A stretch of DNA of 64,000 nt from Eumeta japonica (lineage: Eukaryota; Arthropoda; Insecta; Lepidoptera; Psychidae): the NCBI GenBank assembly GCA_005406025.1, contig BGZK01000895.1, positions 1 through 64,000 on the forward strand, in the 5' to 3' direction. Position 1 is the stretch's first letter. The number at the start of each line of letters is the position of its first letter. The notes beneath the pieces were generated by a model that saw only the letters and a list, made by a program, of their open reading frames with translations, searched no databases and was not told the DNA's origin. The translations under genes were made by a program, and so were the position numbers. Shown piece by piece: positions 47,998-59,510 of the stretch.

Positions 47998-49215
47998 TTA
48001 TGTGTCCATGATATCAAAAAGGAACAAACATCTATCATATAATATGGTTTTGTTGCTTTTCGAAATATTTTCCATGATGATCGATGCTTTTTTGCATGCT
48101 CTGAAACCAATTTTTATATCACTTTTTCCATTCTGATTGTGTATTTTGTGAACGTGCATTTTGAGCGCCTCAACGGCCTCTTCGCGGCTCAAAAAAGTTG
48201 ACCACGTAATTTATTCTTCAAGTGTGGGAATAAATAGGAATCGTTGGTTACCAAATCAGGACTATACGACAGATAACCTGTCAATTCGATCTTATGACCT
48301 TCCAAAAACCGACTTGTTTCGGCCGATATGTAACAACTAGCAGTGTCGAGATGAAGAATGAATCTGCGTTGTCGGTTGTTCTTTCTTATTTCGTCAAAGA
48401 TTTCTGACAAACAAATGATCGTGTACCACTTCGAAGCAAATGTTCTAGGATTATCTAGGGGTACTTTAACCACGTGTTCATTAATACTAAAAAAACAGGC
48501 AACCATTTGTTTCAAAATGCTTTTGGCACGAATCACTTTTGTTGGGTTCGGCTCTTCTCGGACCATCCACACCGTTAACTGTTGCTTAGTTTCGGGGTCA
48601 TACACATAGATTCAAGATTCATTCCCTGTAAGATACTTATAAATAGGTTTTGATGCACCATAATTGTATTTTTTTATATTTTTTTTGCACTAATCGACAC
48701 GAGCTTGTTTTTAATCAATGCTCAATTGTGCGGAATCCAATACCAACAATTTTTTTTTACAGTCAAATTTTCGTGTAATATCTTATGTATTCTCATCATA
48801 CTTATGTTCAGGGATGCCTTTATCTTGCGATATGTAACATCAGGGTCTTGCATTATTAGTTCCCCCACAGCATCGATATTTTGTGGTACAACAACCAATT
48901 TAGGGCGACCTTCCTTAAATTTGTCCGTGAGCATAGACCGCCCACGATTAAACTCACTAAACGAGTAATACAGAGTGGTTTTTGATGATGCATCATCCCC
49001 AAAAATCAAGGTGAGTTGATGAATGCACTGTTTTTAAGTTAGCTCACGCTAAATATCGTAATAAATCATCACACGAAAATTTTCACGAGTTAAATCCGTG
49101 GTGATAAAGACATGCAATTTTCAAAATGATGCCACAATGGTAAAACAATTGACAGTTACAGACAGACAAGAAGTTTCATTTTGAAACGTGATTACTTTTT
49201 GTATATTATTTTTTG
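47998..49215 (-). mobile_element. Mariner element, nearly full length, dead
   Basis: Contains a whole mariner transposase relic on the minus strand plus the 5' UTR shared with the fragment at 17.56-17.69 kb, up to an AAAAAGTAATCAC block near the left terminal repeat (about 49190-49210). I could not find a convincing matching inverted repeat at the low-coordinate end, so the boundary at 47998 is set by the coding region and a little 3' flank. Confidence 0.7.
48035..49099 (-). pseudogene. Mariner transposase, catalytic residue lost and several stops
   Basis: N to C on the minus strand: TDLTRENFRVMIYYDI at about 49050-49099, interrupted by TAG and TAA; FGDDASSKTT; EFNRGR; GRPKLVVVPQNIDAVGELI; VTYRKIKASLNISM; HKILHENLTVKKNCWYWIPHN then TGA; ARVD-stop-C; YGASKPIYKYLTG; DPETKQQLTVWMV; PNPTKVIRAKS. 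The catalytic triad should be D,D34D. The first motif, normally TGDESW, reads TGNES-stop: Asn at 48621-48623 and TGA at 48612-48614. The second Asp (HLDTAS, 48345-48347) and third (TNDSYLF, 48240-48242) are kept with exactly 34 residues between. A one-base shift follows GQLF near 48190, another TGA lies in the WKK-stop-YKNWF block, and the end is EKQQNHII-stop at 48035. It cannot make active enzyme. Confidence 0.88.
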
Positions 49216-50387
49216 TGTGGCCAGTTTCGAACACATGAACAGCAGCCCTCGTAAGACTTTTTTCAAAACATTACCAAGCTGGGCTTCGGGATATACGGGC
49301 CATATTAAAGTTGCCTTGGGAAGTTTTTATCTCTGTTTGTCGAAACCTGTCATTTAATTTGCATAGTTGTCATTCTGTGCATGTACTGACGGTCCGTATG
49401 ACAGTTTTTAGGTTAGGTTAAATGCTTTACGATCTCAGTTAAAGTCTAAGCTATGTTACACTACATTATCTATGTCCTCAAGGCGGCCTTATTTAATTTC
49501 AAATTAAATCTCTATGTAGTACAAATGTCAGTAATAAAAATTGTAAAACGAGAAATAAATCAAAACATATGGGTAGCAAAGCCTATTCTAAGACCTAAAT
49601 TGACGAACTCGGGCGGTCATGATAATCCGGTTGTAAGGTTAAATTTAAGCATTTCTAAGCACTCACCGAGCAATGTGACGAAATCGTTCATCGTACAGTT
49701 ATTTTACGAAACCAGATCGAAAATGCTCTAATAGAAAACTACAAGTCAGCCGTGAGTAGCGGCAGCGTCGCCGCGCCCCCCTCCCGTTGATAACGACGTT
49801 AGGAGCTCATAAAGAGCGAGTGGAGTGTCCGAAAAACAGTATTAAGACGGTGTCCTTAAAAATGGCTGACGTCACGAGGGTAAGGGAGCGTTTTATTGCG
49901 TTTCATCGGAAATAAGAAGGAAGACGAAAACATCCATGATCCTTGGATGATCTTTAGCTTTTTCCGATCTAAAAACCTCTCACTATTTGGAAAGAGAGAA
50001 AGAGCGCTTAAATTTAGAATAAGAGTGATTAAATGACTTATTTTTAGTATTCCAAAACTTTTATCGATAGGAACCGTTGATGTGCAACGTATGGAATAAA
50101 TCTGTTATGCTGTTTCGTCAAAAAAACTATTAACACTACTTTTTATGCCAGAACTTTCAATTTGCAATGTGGCACGTATTAAATATCGTATATGTTGCAA
50201 TTGCGGCTACGAGACGATGATTGTGATAATGATTAATTTCGTGTAATCATTTCCTACTTCTCTTTTCTTCCAATAAAACCTACATACCTTAACTAAAGAA
50301 AAAGATTTTAATTTCGTCTCTTACATAATGATCATTAGACAGATACGGATTCAATAATAAATAATTTCTTTAGTAGAAAAATATAAT
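49216..50387. other. Gene-free stretch
   Basis: No gene recognised. A short GC patch at 49745-49800 and a CRE-like TGACGTCA at 49867-49874 are the only notable points. Confidence 0.45.
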
Positions 50388-50500
50388 ACTTTTTAGGGTT
50401 GTGTTCAGCTAAAAAATAATGAAAACTTTATAGGATTTCTCTCTTGTCTATCTATCTGTCTGTCCGTAGATATGTCATGTATGTAATATATATACATATA
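50388..50500 (+). repeat. Dispersed GGGTTCCG-type repeat, copy D
   Basis: ACTTTTTAGGGTTGTGTTC at 50388, an AACTTTATAGGATTTC block, then CTATCTATCTGTCTGTCCG. Truncated compared with the other copies; ends in AT palindromic text. Confidence 0.5.
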
Positions 50501-50649
50501 TTACACGATATATTACACGTGAACTCTAAGTTGAAAGTTAGTTTTGGGGGACGATTAAAAATTGAGTAAAGGTTTTAACTCTTATGCATTATGTGAAATA
50601 CCAAATTAAAAGGTTTGTTAGGTAAATTACAAGTTCGGAATCTAAATAT

Positions 50650-51017
50650 AGGACATGATGATAATATAACCTCACATCCCTGCCCAGAAGCGGAAGCAAA
50701 AACTATAGATTTTCAGATCGTAAGATCTTTGCATATCACTGTTGCTTCATTGACACCCGTCAATTTTCCATTAATCACGTCGGTTTCGGGTGCTTAAAAA
50801 GTTGCTCCTTTTTAAATATGCCACCTATTTGTTCTGCATAGGATTTTTTAGGGCAACCCTTGCTGGCCTTTCCATCATACATATTCGCTCTATAAATTTG
50901 TTCTGGCAGTCTGCTTTTATTTATTCTTTCCAGGATATTCCGAAATCTAAAGTTATAAAAAATACAAAATATCGGCATCATCATTACTGATAGTTTCTGA
51001 GGAAACATAAGCGACAA
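50650..51017 (-). pseudogene. LINE polymerase C-terminus
   Basis: The minus frame from 51017 to 50775 contains ERINKSRLPEQIYRANMYDG, then SKGCPKKSYAEQIGGIFKK, the kind of conserved C-terminal block found after the RT domain in lepidopteran non-LTR elements. In a shifted frame downstream (about 50.67-50.76 kb), TRNRR and NGKLTGVNEATVICKDL followed by KSIVFASASGQG continue the same block. Upstream residues become unreadable. No RT catalytic motif remains. I recognise the pattern but cannot assign the clade. Plus frames 50615-50797 and 50790-50990 are shadows. Confidence 0.55.
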
Positions 51018-53574
51018 TCCTAAGCCTTTAAATTTCCGCTGGATACGATAAGTGGTTATGAAAAGAAAATGTATTGCTTAATTTTACCGAGGATTAACGC
51101 GATGGTTTTATAGTGTGGAAGTTATTTTTCTCATATTCAGTCCGGCTATGTGTTTGCTGGTTTTTTGTATATCTGGTTCTGCTCGCTGAATCTATTTTTA
51201 AGCAAGAACCGGCAAAGAACCTTTTCCAAGAATAAGTATAAATAAGAGGGATTCAATGAAGTGTAAAGAAATGTAAAACAGAGTGATGGACTGGCAGTTA
51301 TGATCTTGATCGTTCCGATCCGAAGCGTCGGCTTCGGATCGGAACGTATCTATTTCGATCCTGGTCGTGGGTCAATTGACCGATGAATTCTTAGCTTAAG
51401 TCGTATCAGACCTCGCTGCGGTACCTCGAACAGCACGATAAGCTGTCTGTTGCGGACGTTCATTATCGCCCTGGCGACGACGGTCGTTAGCGGCCCCGAC
51501 CTGAGCAGAACAGCATGGAAGGCTCGAGGCCCGAGGCTCTCTGGGAGGGCGAGAAGGAGCGTGTACCTCAGTTGTAGGGAAAAATGCCTGATACAACATT
51601 ACGTATAGATTGCGGTCGAATTCGAAATGCGGTCGAAAAGAGACGTCGGGCGCACGTCGCACCCCCCTCGGACAAGGCATCATCAAAGAATCTCCACCTA
51701 TTAAAACCCTACAAAATATTAATTACCTTAAGAGTTTAAGGAAATCCTTCATGATTAATAGCTTCGCCCGGCGTTTGCGCGGCGAGATTAGGCGGAACGA
51801 AAATACGAAAAAGCGCCGCGGAAAGTTTTAAGGTAAACCAATTTCCCTGCATTTATTCGATTCCATGAGGTACGATACCGATTACAAGGAAAAAGGAAAA
51901 TAAGATTCTTCCTTATTTCCGGAGAATAAATTAAATGGATTAATTTTAGCCCAAATAGCCCTATTCTTGCCGAGTGGAACGTCTCCATTGCTTTCCTTGA
52001 CATGTTAATAGAAGCTAAGTCGGCTCCTAATTCAGTTAAAATAAAGTATGATAGATGATAATTAAATAAGGAAAATGTAATTTCTTCTCCTTTGAGAGTC
52101 AAGTTACTGTCTTCAATTTCTATTCAAAAGATAATCTGTTACAACATTGCAATCAGTATGGTAATGTGGATTTTAGTAGAGCATTGTTATCTGCCGTTTG
52201 TTCTTTTATGTGCTGAGGAAGATTTTTTTTAATTCCAACGAAAATAGGATGCTGGCAACCCATTTCCCGTTTCACTGTTTTGTAGTTTTTAAGTTTAAAT
52301 TTTTAAATATAGTAATACCACGCCATTAATCTTTTCTTTTAATTTAATTTACTAAATTCTCCTCGTTTTAATTTGATAATAAAAGATTTGATCATATATT
52401 TAATTTCAATCGTTATTCTCGAGACAAGTTTTTTGTTTGTTCAAGATTTCATTTAAATAATATACAAAATAATTAATAAAAAAAGAATTCAAAATATGTT
52501 TTCATGAGTTTAAATTTCACTTATAAAGAACGAAAATCAAAATATTGTGAAATACTACAAAAAAAAATGTAAAATATTTCGTTAGTTTAAAATTACTTTA
52601 TTCGTGGTCACTTTAAAAGATATCGGTAATAAGTTAAGTATCTGTACGGTGTATGAGACGTTCAAGTTTAGTCGTGCCGGTCAGGTTTTTAGTGACTAGT
52701 TTCGTATGAAACATTGAAAACATCCTATTCTAAGGGCTTCTTTTAAAGACATTTTTCATTGAATGTTACTTTTAAGACAAATGACTTTAAAATCGACGCG
52801 AACAAGTTACTTTTTGTTAAAAATGAATTCAAAAGGATATCGTGTTACTGTGTTATAAAAGCTTCGGAATAAGGATTGATCGCCTCCAGCGAACGCGAAA
52901 GCCACCCAGGACACTAGACTTTCGACGTAACACCAGCACAGTAAAAAGGTTGGCAGAGTATATATTCCTAATCTCGAAACGAAACAGCACTGATCCTTCG
53001 CTTCGACCTTCACGTTCGAAAGCGTCACCTGCACCCTCGTTACAGGCCATTTGTACGGACGACGTGAAACCTGCACGAAGACGTCGCGCTGTGTTCCTTT
53101 TTCTGTAACTTAACAAGTAAACGTATTGTGACGGCTTAATAAATGTACGCAGTATGTTTCGGTAAATTTACCGTCTAAATGTTTTCTCAGTTATCTATAA
53201 GAAAAACACGCGACGCCTTCTAGTCGATTTGCTGAGCGACATATACGTGTTTATGTCCACATGGGTATATCAAAGTATAATCGACCAGTGGGAGTTGGAC
53301 TTCTACAATGGAATATCCGAACCCGCAAATAATATATTTGTGTTACTACGTACAAACTTACAATAAAAAAATAATAATTCAGGGCATTTAGAGTAAGTCT
53401 GGCTGCTATCGGTTTTTATTATCCTTTGTCATATCATACAATTTGTATTTTAATTAAGTTATAATTAAGTCAAGATTGACGCTTGTATGTATAACCGTGT
53501 TTGCGATGGACGAAAAAAAAAGTTAGAAACACGTTTCTTGTATAGGGTTTCCTCTTATTTTTTTTTTTCTTGTT
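51018..53574. other. Gene-free stretch with GC islet and hairpin
   Basis: A CpG-rich islet at about 51400-51690 and the islets at 51765-51835 and 52840-53100 carry conflicting short frames and no recognised domain. A perfect hairpin at 51311-51346 is listed separately. The rest is AT-rich. Confidence 0.45.
51311..51346. other. Perfect 16-bp hairpin
   Basis: CGTTCCGATCCGAAGC (51311-51326) pairs perfectly with 51331-51346 across a GTCG loop. It sits in GATC-rich text similar to the degenerate arrays elsewhere. Confidence 0.75.
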
Positions 53575-53750
53575 ATTTCTTAGACTATCAGTCATATTAT
53601 ATAGGAATTATAACAGGCTACCTATTACGGCTCAAACGATACTTGAAGGTAGGACTGACAGACAGACGAACTGCTACAGAGAAAAATGTAACCGTAGACT
53701 CAGTAGTGAGGTCCGTTAGCACCTTTACGTTACGGAGCCTTAAAAAATAT
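53575..53750 (-). repeat. Dispersed GGGTTCCG-type repeat, copy E
   Basis: The minus strand reads TTTTTTAAGGCTCCGTAACG, ACGGACCTCACTACTGAG, TCGTCTGTCTGTCAGTCC and GAGCCGTAATAGGTAGCC, an almost complete block order of the family. The 108-residue plus frame 53487-53813 is a translation of this repeat. Confidence 0.65.
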
Positions 53751-54876
53751 GTCTTGAAAATGAAATCAATTGCTCCATTATTCCCAACATTTAGTCATGA
53801 AAGTATTAAATAGGTGCGGATTATACGCTAATAAGTTTATCCAGGTAAGTTCTGTACTACTCTGGTTTTTACCCTAAGTAACAAACCAGCAATCAGGTAT
53901 CTTTATATGTCACGAGTACGGTAGTGCCGTTGAAAGGTCACAGTTGCTATAACTTATGGCACCATGTCATAGGCGATATCGTAATCTAAATATTTTGTAA
54001 AAAACCGTTTGTTGAATATATAGCGATGGAACAGTCATGTCTTTATTCTTAGATTTAGTCAAGTAACAAAGATGTTAGGCATAATAGAAAGAAACGACCT
54101 AATAAATAATACAGAATATTTGTGATATACAAACTTAAAACCTAAAGACGAAACGAATAATTTACATAAATATTGCATTATAATTTATAAATCATACAAC
54201 AGTGTGCTTATATGATAATGGTTATGCAATTGTAACTGTATTTTTTATATCAGAATTATAAGAGTATACTAACAATACTGAACAATAGATAGCTACAACT
54301 ACAAGTTGCAAAAACGTGATTAATTTAATCTCGTACTGCGGCCGACCCTCTGGCCGGCCGTCTAGCCTTCGTCAAACTAAATGTCTCTTAGCACCGACAG
54401 TAATCGGTCTTAGAACATCTAGGGATCTGTGATGTGTATTTTAGGTAACCTGTTTCGACTTAAGTAACTCTTATTTATATTAATGGCATTGCAAGATTCA
54501 TATAAGCACTTGTGATTATAATCTAATAGCAAAGGCGTAAAGGCGTAAAAACCGTGTTGCGATAGCGATAGTACTTGTACTAGATAGTAATTATGTATCG
54601 CATAAATATAATCAAGCATTTTTATAGATATAATTTATTACTTTTTTAAATCAATTTTTTCAATGAAACTACAATCACAGAAATTAGCAGCCTCTGAGAG
54701 ACATGTAGCAACGAATGTAGTCTTAATGATAGCTGACGACGTTGATCGCTGAATGAGGTGTATTCAATACCGTATTTCTCAGACTTATTCGACACTTATT
54801 ATTTCTTCGGAAAAGTTAGTCCGATATAAGAGGAAATTATGCTTTTTTGCGAAAAGACGTATCTCTTACTTATTCT

Positions 54877-54907
<31 letters not shown>

Positions 54908-55734
54908 ACACATATGTAAGGAATCTGCTGTCCGTTTTTTGGCCTTTGAGTTTGACAGTCACGCAAATCTTGATTGAAAATTTTCTTGACGTAGCCAATC
55001 GATATGTTTCGAATAAGAATGACTTCACAGGCCGACCTACTTTTCGTTGTTCAATGGTTGAATATTGTTCTTTACTCATTTGTAGATGCAGAACGTCATT
55101 GTAAATTTGATTTTTTCTATCACGTCGAATTTTCTATCATCAATTTTCTAGTATCTAATATCAATTTTCTATCACACCGATGTAAGAAAAAACCTTTTTG
55201 CTCTTTTTACTATTGATACTCTAAAATATTTTTTATGTATCAACACAGCACCTGACAATAGCAAATTCTTCCAAATATTTCTAATTAGTAAATTTCAATG
55301 CTTAAAAATTATTAATGAATTTGGTTCTAAGTTTTCCAGCATTTTTTTATGTCAAGCAGCGTGATTTTACGAATACAATAAAACAATAAATGTATAAGAT
55401 TTTATATGAAAATTTCCACAAAGAAGATTGTTAATGATTTAGATTTATTTCGTTGATTTTGCTATAGTTTCGCTATATTTGAACAAGGATAAACCGAATC
55501 GATTTTTTTATAAAAGGTTTACTGTACTTACATCGGTGTACAGCTCAAAGACCAAGATAAATTACGAGCTTTAAACAAAATTAATTGTGTGAAATAGAAA
55601 ATATCCGCACCCACTGAACGGAACTGAACACAGAATCATTGTCAAAAATAAGTTAAACAAATTTGAGCATTAGGACTCCCATATTATTAGGAGTTAATTC
55701 ATTTCATTTCATTTTTTTTATTAATGTCGAGTAT
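53751..55734. other. Gene-free AT-rich stretch
   Basis: CCAG|GTAAGT at about 53845 is an isolated donor-like word. A GC-palindromic GGCCG patch is at 54340-54362. A (TA)n run is at 54884-54907. An AATTTTCTATCA motif repeats three or four times at 55109-55175. No gene recognised. Confidence 0.45.
54884..54907. repeat. (TA)n microsatellite
   Basis: About twelve TA units followed by ACACATATG. Confidence 0.9.
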
Positions 55735-55910
55735 TTTCCTGTAAATCTCAGAAATCCTAATGAAGAACATGGAGAAAGATTCCATCAGGACATAAAGTCG
55801 ATGGAAGTATGCTATCAATAATTACTACTCGTCATGTAAGTCTGATGTTCAAGACGCAAACCTGCAAGATTAAAACTACAAAACAAACCTTACAAGAAAA
55901 TTCTCACCTC
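55735..55910 (+). pseudogene. Fragment of a repeat-associated protein with EEHGERFHQD
   Basis: From 55735 the frame reads FPVNLRNPNEEHGERFHQDI and then KSMEVCYQ before TAA (55819-55821). I recall the same E-x-GERFHQD-x3-ME pattern from uncharacterised, multi-copy arthropod proteins, where it is followed by an ADYCW segment and a basic tail. A shifted frame downstream (DVQDANLQD, then NYKTNLTRKFSPH) may be the remains of the basic tail. It has no start and no neighbours, so it is a relic. Family name and function unknown to me. Confidence 0.45.
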
Positions 55911-58900
55911 ACGCCTTTCAATTTAAAGCGATTGTCTTTTATAAGAATAGATACTAAGTATAGAACAACAACAGAAATTTAAAATTTGTCGGCCTGTTTT
56001 TAACCCTGAGTCCAATTCAGTAAAAATATTATTTAGAATAGAGCTTTTTAACGTAGACTTCGGGAAGACGAGCGAACTGGTAAAAACGTAAATTCCACAA
56101 AAGTCACGCTACCGCGTTATGCCACTACGTCATCACGACAATTAAAACGAACTACGTATAGTTCGTTCAAAATTAAGATATTACTGTCACACTAGAAAGT
56201 TTACTTGAAGTTCAAACCTCCATTAGTTGTTATTTAGTAATGGCTTAAGCAAGTATACTTCCCAGAGTCAGTTACATGATCATCATAAAGTACTAATTAC
56301 ATAATATATTTAATGGCAATTAGCAAAATACGCATTGGGCTAATTCGATCAACATTTCTGAATATGGCCGTAAGTTATTAACACTTATGTATTTACTTTG
56401 TATAGAACAAAATAAGTTTTTTTTTAAGTATTGGTCACTTTAACGTAAAATGTGTTATATATTTATAACTTAATTATAATATGCATAGGAATTTTGAAAA
56501 GATTAACGTATACAACTATTTACTTTTCAATTGAGGAATCGATGAACAATTAAAAACGGAGTGTGAGCTATTACCAGTGAATATAACTTAACAGGGGCGT
56601 AAACAAAATTTTTAAAATTCTTTTTCCATGTGAAAGACAGTACATTTTAATTAAAAGTCATCGTTTTACACATAATAGCCACTAGAAGGCGCTGTAACGT
56701 TATTTATGCTTGAACTGAATCTAGAATGCCTGTCTAAAATACGTGTTTATCTTTATTAATTGAGGGATTTTGTTAAGCTATAAGTAAGGCTTTGTCCTTC
56801 CCCAGTCTGACGTAAAAATATTTGGGGCGACAAAAACTATAAATGGAGTGATAAAAACTAGATCTATTTCATTAAACTATTTTTATTCTATCTAATTAGT
56901 ATTCATTTATTTTTTTTATCACAATAAGTCATTTTGTGGCCGTCAGGTTATATTTTTGTTATCTCAGTGTCGTCGATCAATCTTCTAATTCACTCCTTCA
57001 CTAACGGCATCGTCGTAGTTTCTGAGCGTTCACTGTTTTGGTAAATGACAAAGGTAAATCGAAAAATTGCACCAAATCACCAATGCGCCTGCTAATTTCG
57101 ATATGGTTTTTATTAACAAGTGATATAAGATTACGATAAGAGTCGAGAACGGATTTGATGTTTACCTAAGCGTTTTATTTATGTAATTAGTTTAAACATT
57201 TAACAGATACTTATATGCCGTTATTCGATCGTAAAATTAGGCACGATATGATTGTCAATCCTGATCATAAAGTGATCCCATTTTATGATACATTCGAGTG
57301 TATCATAAAATGGGATACACACCTATCAACCTTTCCACTATACCACCTATCGATCATTGGATGTAAAGGTTTCGATGATTTTCCAGGCTGTAATTCAAAG
57401 TAAAAATGCAAATAATTGCACAAATATCATACATATGTCCATATTACCTTTAATTCGTTGATATTTATTAATATTTCATGCAAGCTCGCTGGTTTCCGGT
57501 TATTTAATCGTCGCTTTTCCAGGGTCCTATCGCCAGGGTAAATTTGTGAAACAAAACACTAGGGAAATTAGTATTCCAAATATTGTTTATTTAATATCCA
57601 GTAACTGTTGTAATTGTCTATTACTTCCTAAATACGTTAATAATGCTGATTATTATATAGATAGAACTTTAAACTAAGCTGGCAAAATTTATAAAAAACC
57701 ACCTTCGACTTATCAATGCCTACCACCACTCCATGACAATGTGAGATCTTATCCTACCTAAAAATGTAATGTTTTAATGTTACATCGGAAGTAGTCAGGA
57801 GGTATCTGTTATCATCTAAATTCAATAGATTTAGTTCCAATAGACTCCTATCTTTCTCGTAAATCTAAGCCTTTAAAAACCAAGTCTTTCTTGGAACTCA
57901 GTAGAAAATAACTTCAAAGGATTTGTTTAATCTTGTTTTTCAAAGTTTATAGTAAAGCATAGATAATATTTCTTCAAGATAACACAATGAAGATAATCCC
58001 ATATTATTCGAGCAGTTGCTCAAACTGTTAAAAAATATTTATACCATTAAAAATGGATTTAGAATTCTATGTAGTATTCGTTAGTAGTGTGCCCACTCAA
58101 AAATACGTAAGAATGTCGATTTTATTTATCATCCGCGAACATATATCATTAACTAATTTTGAAAATGGCTAATTTACATAAATATTAAGCAAATTTCAAA
58201 TACAAATCTCATTGGGATGCATCACATTTCACCAATATTGACGTGTAGTTTCCTTATATCTCCTCTTATGTCGAAAATAACTTCACCAATATTATTTCAG
58301 TCTGAGGTACTTGGATAACAAACACTTCATGCTGTTGAAAACCATTAGACCAATACGATCACAACCTCAGGATTAATGTGATCTCAGAAGCATCAAATAC
58401 AATCAATCGAAATCGATGTCAATTCAAAATTAATCCTTAAATTTTTTTGTGGGGCCAATCCGGTATTTTCTGATTCGAAATTGCATTAATAACACTAGGT
58501 CTCTACCGTAAGTACGGTATAATATCAGTACCAAGGTATCCCGAATCACTAATGTATAATATTACAGTACAGGCATTATCATACATTTAGACATATAGTG
58601 ATAACATCATTCAATGCTGGGAGGCAGAAATCTTGCTCATTTTTTTTATGAAGCGTCTGAAATAGTCTGAAATGCAGAATGATCGCATGGAAGACGGATT
58701 TTTCATTATTTGCTGTATACAACATATCACGTAACCTTCGCAGCCCTTATTCAGGTCGTGCCCGATTTACATTATTTATGAATGTAAGTGTGTTAGAACG
58801 TGAGGGCAAAAAAGTAATTGCATCGGTCTGTAGACGGATGATATAAATGAAAATGTTAGACATTTTCATACGAAGTAATATTGAGTAGTAATTTTACATT

Positions 58901-58980
58901 TTCTGTTTAATAGGTGCTCGACTGTACTTTATTATTTGTAGATGGTGTTCATTTTCTGTATTATGTGCGCAGCAAGAACA
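55911..58980. other. Gene-free AT-rich stretch
   Basis: Two foldbacks: AACGAACTA (56146-56154) with 56159-56167, loop CGTA, and the larger one at 57275-57316. The 62-residue plus frame 57215-57403 runs across the latter. Nothing else recognised. Confidence 0.5.
57275..57316. other. Perfect 18-bp hairpin
   Basis: ATCCCATTTTATGATACA (57275-57292) pairs perfectly with 57299-57316, loop of six bases. A further GTG/CAC pairs outside after a one-base bulge at 57317. Confidence 0.75.
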
Positions 58981-59510
58981 AAATAGGCGCTACAGCTTAA
59001 CTGTTGTGGTCTATCACGCGACATTATAATGGCACGGTGATGAATACGGCGTTGGAACGGAACACCGCGCGGAATGCCGTGACTCGCCTACGTAGGTGAC
59101 TAAGTCATCACGATATCCACGTTCGTCTCCAGTTCGCTAGCCACCTCTAAACCGGAATTAAAAAGGTCCGCTCATATGATCCGATCCAAGAAGATTCAAG
59201 ACAGTTATAACGTATCGTGTAGATACGTTATAGTTGTTATCTTTTCGAGGTAAGTATGATTTCTGAAATCGTGGCGAACAGTGCAGCACTTTGATATACG
59301 CAGTAGTGTCGCGCCGGCGACGGTCGGAGGCGGACCGCGGGCGTGCGTGTGACGGATATGGCGAGTCCCGCGATAAATCAATGAAGTCACGGCTCGTTAC
59401 GCGCGCCTTTCCTCACGATCGATGGTTATGTCTCCGCCGCCGCGACGCACCACCGTCGGCTCCACAACAGCTCGGGATCTGTTCCACGGCGAGCCTACTT
59501 CGTGATTGAT
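58981..59510. other. GC-rich islet
   Basis: CpG-rich DNA, strongest at 59305-59490, with an 11-bp stem TATAACGTATC (59206-59216) / 59222-59232. Two short frames on opposite strands are unsupported. Possible regulatory element. Confidence 0.35.

Noticed and set aside
51788..52102. 104-residue minus frame
   Set aside because: No recognised motif; overlaps a probable non-coding islet.
53487..53813. 108-residue plus frame as a gene
   Set aside because: It is a translation across a dispersed repeat copy (GGGTTCCG family) on the opposite strand.
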